Of a DNA stretch of 64,000 bases, positions 58,991-64,000 are shown in pieces. Source of the DNA: Sweltsa coloradensis (Eukaryota; Arthropoda; Insecta; Plecoptera; Chloroperlidae). The notes under the pieces are model-generated. The model was given only the letters and a program-made list of their open reading frames with translations. It did no database searches and had not been told where the DNA came from. Location of the stretch: the NCBI GenBank assembly GCA_024449915.1, contig JAMZAV010000024.1:1054001-1118000 (forward strand), written 5' to 3'. Each line of letters begins with the position of its first letter. Position 1 is the stretch's first letter. A program made the translations under genes and the position numbers.

Positions 58991-60480
58991 CATCAGACAA
59001 CCCAAGACCCCGGCAGAGGTTTTAAGCAAAGGCCGGGATGAACATTAGGGGTTAATTTCAAGTTAGCGATGATTGCAAGGTGCACGGCGAGGTGGGTGTG
59101 TTGTCGGGCAAATGACTGTCAGCGACACCTAGCGGAGACAGTGGAAACGATGGTGGAAACTACTTGCTGCCGCTGTTGGTAACCATACCACCAATACCAT
59201 GTTGGTAACACTGCTTCCGTCCGTTCTGCTGGATCTCCGCCTAGCGGAGGATCGTCTAACTTCGTGGCCACACGAGCGAGTTAGACGAGCCTCCGCCAAA
59301 GTGGCGGGAAAGGGTTTGATTCAGATGGTGGCGGGCCGTAAAGGTCAATCAGGGGAAGGGTTCTCACCATGGTGGTATATATTTTTTGGGTGATTTACTC
59401 CCCGAATTCTGTGGTCGCTTAATGACGCAGTGCAGGCGGTCCCGACAGAATGGCGACGTGTCAGGTGGTAGTCACGTGCTAAATTACAAGATGGCGGCCC
59501 AGGGGGCCAATTTAATGGCTCGAATTCGGAAATTGAATGTTTCCCCTAGGTCTGAAGGGACGGCCTTCAAACGTGATACACACCGCCATCTCTCGAGGTA
59601 TTAGAGTCATAAAAAAGTTTGGAAAAAAATTTTTTATGACTTTTTCCCTCCGTGACTCCACCGCACGTCGCGATCCTGGGGGATTCCGTCGAAAAGCGTC
59701 ATTAAGCCCACAAAAAAAGCATTGCTGGATACCAAATGAAAACACCTAAAAAAAATATACACCATGGGTTTTCACCCCGCTAGAAAAACAGAAACAACAA
59801 CAACAACGTCAAGGTAACGAGAAACACGGACCCAACGTTGACAATTTATACACAACTACTTTGGCAGGGCTACCCTATTTGGGCATGCTATCGTGATATT
59901 TTTTCACATAAATCAAAATTTTTTAAACTTTGAAAAAGTAGTTCTCCCCAGAGTCAGAATTTTAGCGTAATAATGATTTTTAGTAACAGTTTTTTTTGTC
60001 CTGTTGGTAATGATGTGTCCCCCAAATTCCGTGTTTATAAAGCCCAAACCCCGCCCGATGTGATTCAATTTTTTGGACCATCAAAAAGTTTTATTTTTTC
60101 GTAACTTCATAAAAATTTTTTTTTAGGATATATTGTGCAAGGCTTGGCTTTTAAATAGTCGTGTTTTTCTCCGAAAGCAGTTTTAGAGACAGTTATTTTA
60201 TTTACTTTTTGCCGATCCTGTGGCCATAGTGCGTGGACGACAGTGCTGCGATCCCTCGGCGACCGCCACCTTATCAATTTGAACAAAACGAAGAACAAAA
60301 ATGGCGGACGATGTAAATTCAGAAGTGAAGTGACAGTTTCCGATAATGTTTCACTCAATTTCACTTGGCGTTTATCAGGTAATAAGGCACTACATTCATG
60401 TTATAGGCTAATGTAATCAAATGCTATCTTTTGTAGGTTCGTCCTTTGGGGTTTTAAAGGAAGGTTTATACCTAGTTTTT
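58991..60480. other. GC-richer non-repeat stretch, no firm gene
   Basis: It contains AAGATGGCGGC (59488) and AAAATGGCGG (60298) motifs, the kind often seen near transcription starts, and an imperfect hairpin at 59607-59643 (AGTCATAAAAAA...TTTTTTATGACT). Open frames up to about 77 codons occur on both strands without recognisable homology. Confidence 0.4.
60301..60324 (+). CDS. Weak candidate first coding exon of a downstream gene
   Basis: ATG in an excellent context (GAACAAAAATGGCGGACGAT) follows a CpG-rich stretch. The frame MADDVNSE ends at a possible donor GTGAAGTG, and the frame stops in TGA two codons later if unspliced. No further exon was identified within the remaining 3.7 kb, so this is speculative. 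Confidence 0.2.
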
Positions 60481-60486
60481 TCATTA

Positions 60487-60745
60487 TGTAGGTAAGCCGG
60501 GCCTTGCCCCTAGGTCAAAGCCAGCCATAGGCTAGGGCCTTGGGCCTAGCCCTAGGCCTAGCCCTAGGGCCTAAGCAGGTCTAGGTATGAGAATCGTACA
60601 TTAACATCAATGGAATCGTAATTTTAACGTCATCTTCTCTTCAGATAGGCCTAGATGCTGATTCTCACTAGGCCAGGCCTAGGTCGGGCCTACTTTATCA
60701 TTAGGCCAAGGCTAGGGCTAGGCCTAGGCCTATGTTATTTTTTCC
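60487..60745. repeat. GGCCTAG-rich low-complexity patch
   Basis: Dense overlapping GGCCTA, CCTAGG and AGGCCT words on both strands, notably 60530-60580 and 60700-60732. Not a clean tandem array. Non-coding. Confidence 0.7.
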
Positions 60746-61984
60746 TGTGCCCGCACTTACATTTGGCCTCGTATGCCATCAGGTTTGTTTAGGCCTATTT
60801 GTCCGTCCGGAACTGTGTGAACATGAAAATGGTCGTTCAGCTGTAAAAAAAAAAAACAAGTGTTTGGGCAACCATTATAAACCCAAAGGTTTGGGTGCTC
60901 TAAAAAAAAAAAAAAATGGATTCATAGTCTACCCACTCAGTTATCCTAACTGATTTTCAGTGGGGGACAGTAAATCAAAGCGACTAAGCCAACCCTGTAG
61001 GCCACGAGCAATCGACGAGTGAGCGATATATAACCAAAGATCGATATTTTTAATAGGAAATATAGCTATCAGTGGTATGGACAGTGCGAACACCTGCGGA
61101 TCAACGCCAGAATCAACAAGGCCAATTCAGAACAACTCTGAATTTATTATGTGCTTCGTTGCTAGGACGGCTCTAAAGTCACCGTTTACAAACTCCTAAG
61201 ACAAGAACTTTCCAGACACCTGTTCTAGAACAGACCGAACATGTTCAAACGGTTCTAATGGGAAAGGAGGAGTGGATAATCAGAGTGGTAAAAGTGAAGG
61301 GTTACTCAGCAATGTTTTAACCATTTTTTCGTTCAAAAAATACTAAAATTTCCATAACGCAGTAGGCCTAGCTAATTGTAAATTACTTTTAGGCTCACAC
61401 AAGTGTTCACAAAATTAAACACACAACACATAACAAACAACCACCATCACCTCCACACTCGGATCTTCAAACTCAAATCAATGCAACCAACTACCAAGCC
61501 TACCCGGATTCCAAAATGAAATTTGCTGCATAACTAGGTAAATGGGGGGCGCTACCCCCGACCCCCACCGGCGCTCTGCCCCTGGACCCCAACAACAAAA
61601 ACACCACAACCAAAGTATTCTGCTACTGTTGGCCTGCCTATCGCAGAGTGATTCTTCACAATTACCGTTGAAATGTGTACCTACTGAAGATTCGCTCAAC
61701 TGTTATTTTGGTACCGTACCGGTACCTAGTTAAATCATCGTTAGCCATAAATTTCACACAAAATATGCTTTTTATGTTTAATATAGTTTTCAATTTAAAT
61801 TAGGTGACATCTCAAACCGTCTATTTTGCAGGTTTGCGTTCATTTCTGAAGGTTAGAACATGTTTTTATAGGTTCTAAATCCCGAACTTCCTGTACTAGG
61901 ACTCATTTCCGCTGTGTTCCGAACTGTTCATAACCAGTCTCAGACAGGACAAATAAACAAACCTACCTAGACCTATAATGTGTC
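60746..61984. other. Non-coding stretch, nothing firm
   Basis: It has two long A-runs (60844-60857 and 60902-60917) and a C-rich segment at 61541-61592 (GGGGGGCGCTACCCCCGACC). No gene is recognised. Confidence 0.5.
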
Positions 61985-62205
61985 TTGCCGCCCAGTCAAG
62001 AAATGTCTCCTTTTCATTACTCCATGCCCTCTGGCATTTTGTCAATCACTTCCATTTATCTAGCACATAAAAGCAGGTGCGTTCTGTCCTGTACACTCTG
62101 TCACAACATAACATATCTACATACATCCGATAAAACATTCCAAATCTATGGAGATGTTTTGTCAGGAGGTCGTGCCCAGTCTCCAATCAAAACATTGCTG
62201 TTGTT
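61985..62205 (-). mobile_element. RNase H-type LINE tail remnant, minus strand
   Basis: The minus strand reads LETGHDLLTKHLHRFGM, then CCDRVYRTERTC. That is the motif following the RNase H domain in some LINE ORF2 proteins (TGHDLL, HLHR, C-x-x-C-like). In-frame stops make it dead. Together with 63350-63424 it looks like one element split by the LINE at 62411-63234. Confidence 0.5.
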
Positions 62206-62410
62206 ACCTTCCTTTGGTATGTTTCATTTCCCTTGTTGTTTGCGTAGGCCTCCCAGCTTTTATTAGTAGTAGTTTCATCCTCTCGCAGTTGGTCACTTCT
62301 GACGGGTGGCGAGGTTTTATTCTCCTTGCTCCCTTCTCTAGTTCTCTCTTGATGGCCCTCTTTACCTTTTGGGGTTCCCTCTGTCTTTGTCATGGGTCTA
62401 ATAATATTAT

Positions 62411-63234
62411 CTAGAATGCTATAAGTTTCTCAGCCCCTACCTGCTCTTCAGTGAGCCCGTTCCAATCAACGATTGTTTTACCCAAGAAGGAGTATTTACT
62501 CAGGTCTGTTTTACATACCAGTCTCTTGTATTTCCATATATGATCATGTCTACCTAAGTAGTTGGCTTTAACCAATGACCGTGAAGCTCACTCCATCCCT
62601 CATGGTCCCTAGATACTTTGTACATTTTTTTGAGCCTGTCTATTCTACGTCGGTCTTCCAGCTTCTCCCACCCCTCAACCATTTTGGTGACGCTCTCATA
62701 TGTCCTCACATTATTGCCCTGTGCATTTACATGATCTGCCCAGATCTTCCTCTTGTTCAATACCCTCCTGGCTGCCTTTCTTTGTACCTTTTCAAGACCT
62801 TTTTTTCCAGTTCTTTGTACGGGTCCCACACTGAAGAGGCGTATTCCATACAAGGCCTTACCAGTGATTTGTAAGCTTGCTTTTTGAGTTCCCCTCCCCC
62901 CCAGCCCCCTTTAATGAACTCATTAAGTTTAAGTTCTGTATTCTTTTTTAAATTACACCTTATATGTGTTCTCCCCAGTCAAGGGTACTGTGTAACCATA
63001 GGTCAAGATATTTTATTAAATTAAGTCTCTGTTTTGTGCCCTAAAACCCCAATAACAAACTAACTAACTAACTAACTAACTCTTTCCAGTTTCTTTCCCA
63101 TTAGATAGTAACAAATGTTCCCTCCTATGATTTTTGATTTTCTTGTGATTCTCACCCATTTACATTTACTGTTGTTTAGGCTCATCTCATTTATGGTTAC
63201 CCAAGACTCAAGTCTATTCAAATCCTCTTGTAGT
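62411..63234 (-). mobile_element. LINE remnant, C-terminal reverse-transcriptase part, minus strand
   Basis: The minus strand reads LQEDLNRLESWVTINEMSLN and NSKCKWVRI. After frame breaks it continues [35 protein letters not shown] and KYSFLGKTIVDWNGL, stopping at 62411-62413. The layout matches the tail of the LINE in CYP4G intron 9 (45380-47022), so it is the same clade. At least two frameshifts and stops lie around 62870-63110. Confidence 0.85.
63057..63081. repeat. (AACT)n microsatellite
   Basis: Six AACT units interrupt the minus-strand LINE remnant and break its frame. Confidence 0.8.
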
Positions 63235-63349
63235 AGGCCATTCCCCAAGTTTCCCTTTATTTCCCTGTATATTTAGGCCTACTTTGCTGTTGTGAGCTGA
63301 TTTGAGACATCTTATTTCACAGTTTCTTCTTTCTTGCTTCCCATCTTTG

Positions 63350-63424
63350 CTAGAAATCTACTTTTTCATTTCCGATGAAACCACAGTGGGCGGGAACCCA
63401 TTGCAAAACGATCGTGTTCTCTGT
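63350..63424 (-). mobile_element. RNase H domain fragment of a LINE, minus strand
   Basis: The minus strand encodes ENTIVLQWVPAHCGFIGNEK, then VDF and a stop. The W-V-P-A-H-x-G-x-x-G-N-E signature is the C-terminal RNase H motif of several LINE clades. It lies upstream of the reverse-transcriptase piece at 62411-63234, the wrong order for one element. Confidence 0.75.
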
Positions 63425-63493
63425 CTGCATTAAGGCTATTCGACCATGTTTTTCTATTTTCCAAAATATGCTACCAAGTCAAAATATAGTGAA

Positions 63494-64000
63494 TGGCTTT
63501 GAAACCTGGCTATTTTAGAAAATCAAACTATTTTTTTCAAATTTTTCTGATCCGGTACACGGCCAATATCGCCACCTCAAAATAATTTCAAACTTCAATT
63601 TGCCAGGGCACACCATTCAACGTAGGGTGTTGTGCTTTTGTGACATTCATTTTCAACTGGTTTTCTATAGGCTGACTGAGAGATTTTTTTTTTTTAAACA
63701 ATTGTCGTTCCTGCCAATTTTTTGGTTTGGCAATATTTTGTGCCGATTTGTACCGCCAAACGAAAAAATTCGCAGGAACGACAATTGTTAAAAAAACTTT
63801 TTTTCTCTCAGTCAGCCTATAGAAAACCAGTTGAAAATGAATGTCACAAAAGCACAACACCCTACGTTGAATGGTGTGCCCTGGCAAATTGAAGTTTGAA
63901 ATTATTTTGAGGTGGCGACGCCGATATTGGCCGTGTACCGGATAAGAAAAATTTGAAAAAAATAGTTTTTATTTTCTAAAATAGCCAGATTTCAAAGCCA
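63494..64000. mobile_element. Long palindromic (fold-back) element, cut by the window end
   Basis: Left arm 63494-63731 and right arm 63755-64000 are inverted copies with only a few differences, from TGGCTTTGAAA inward to GGTTTGGC / GCCAAAC, around a 23-base loop. The arms contain a T-run / A-run and no conserved coding frame. The right end lies beyond the window, so the full arm length is unknown. Confidence 0.9.

Noticed and set aside
59199..59749. Several overlapping frames of 64-77 codons
   Set aside because: No recognisable domains, no consistent strand, and no splice-linked partners. Probably chance in GC-richer DNA.

Overview
The window comes from a eukaryotic nuclear genome, almost certainly an insect. 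It is AT-rich, with short GC-richer exons split by long GT-AG introns. It holds many tRNA-derived SINEs, MITE-like elements and LINE fragments. The second gene belongs to the CYP4G subfamily of cytochrome P450, which is known only from insects. The order cannot be told from the sequence.

Region 1 (1 to about 21.3 kb, + strand) is the 3' three-quarters of an anoctamin (TMEM16) gene. Eleven exons between 1894 and 20649 join without a phase conflict into about 725 residues. They cover all the membrane helices, the six calcium-coordinating acidic/Asn residues and an acidic C-terminal tail. The N-terminal exons lie left of the window.

Region 2 (about 21.3 to 29.9 kb) is intergenic. It has no convincing gene. 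It holds a (TCTG)n microsatellite, a 42-bp minisatellite of about 17 units, several tRNA-like SINEs, G-run repeats and a 41-bp tandem repeat.

Region 3 (29.9 to 56.8 kb, + strand) is a complete CYP4G gene. It has a TATA box at 29898 and a start codon at 30044. Eleven exons encode 548 residues with every P450 signature and the CYP4G-specific acidic insertion. The last exon is present twice, at 52852-53033 and 56418-56599, inside a 2.1-kb direct duplication. Its introns carry a LINE remnant, Helentron-like elements, a hAT-like MITE, a TTAA-flanked MITE and several inverted repeats.

Region 4 (57 to 64 kb) is repeat-rich: a CAGGTTCG-TIR MITE, a tRNA-like fold-back element, a cluster of small hairpins, a GGCCTAG-rich patch, two nested LINE remnants on the minus strand and a near-perfect palindrome of about 500 bp cut by the window end. 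A CpG-rich stretch with a strong ATG context at 60301 could be the first exon of a further gene, but this is weak.

The two genes are neighbours on the same strand with separate roles: a calcium-gated membrane channel or scramblase, and a cuticular-hydrocarbon P450. Nothing suggests they are co-regulated. No CRISPR, operon or new enzymatic system is visible. The most unusual points are the duplicated CYP4G terminal exon, a four-copy Helentron-like family, a triplicated splice acceptor in the anoctamin gene and the SINE-tail-derived minisatellite.
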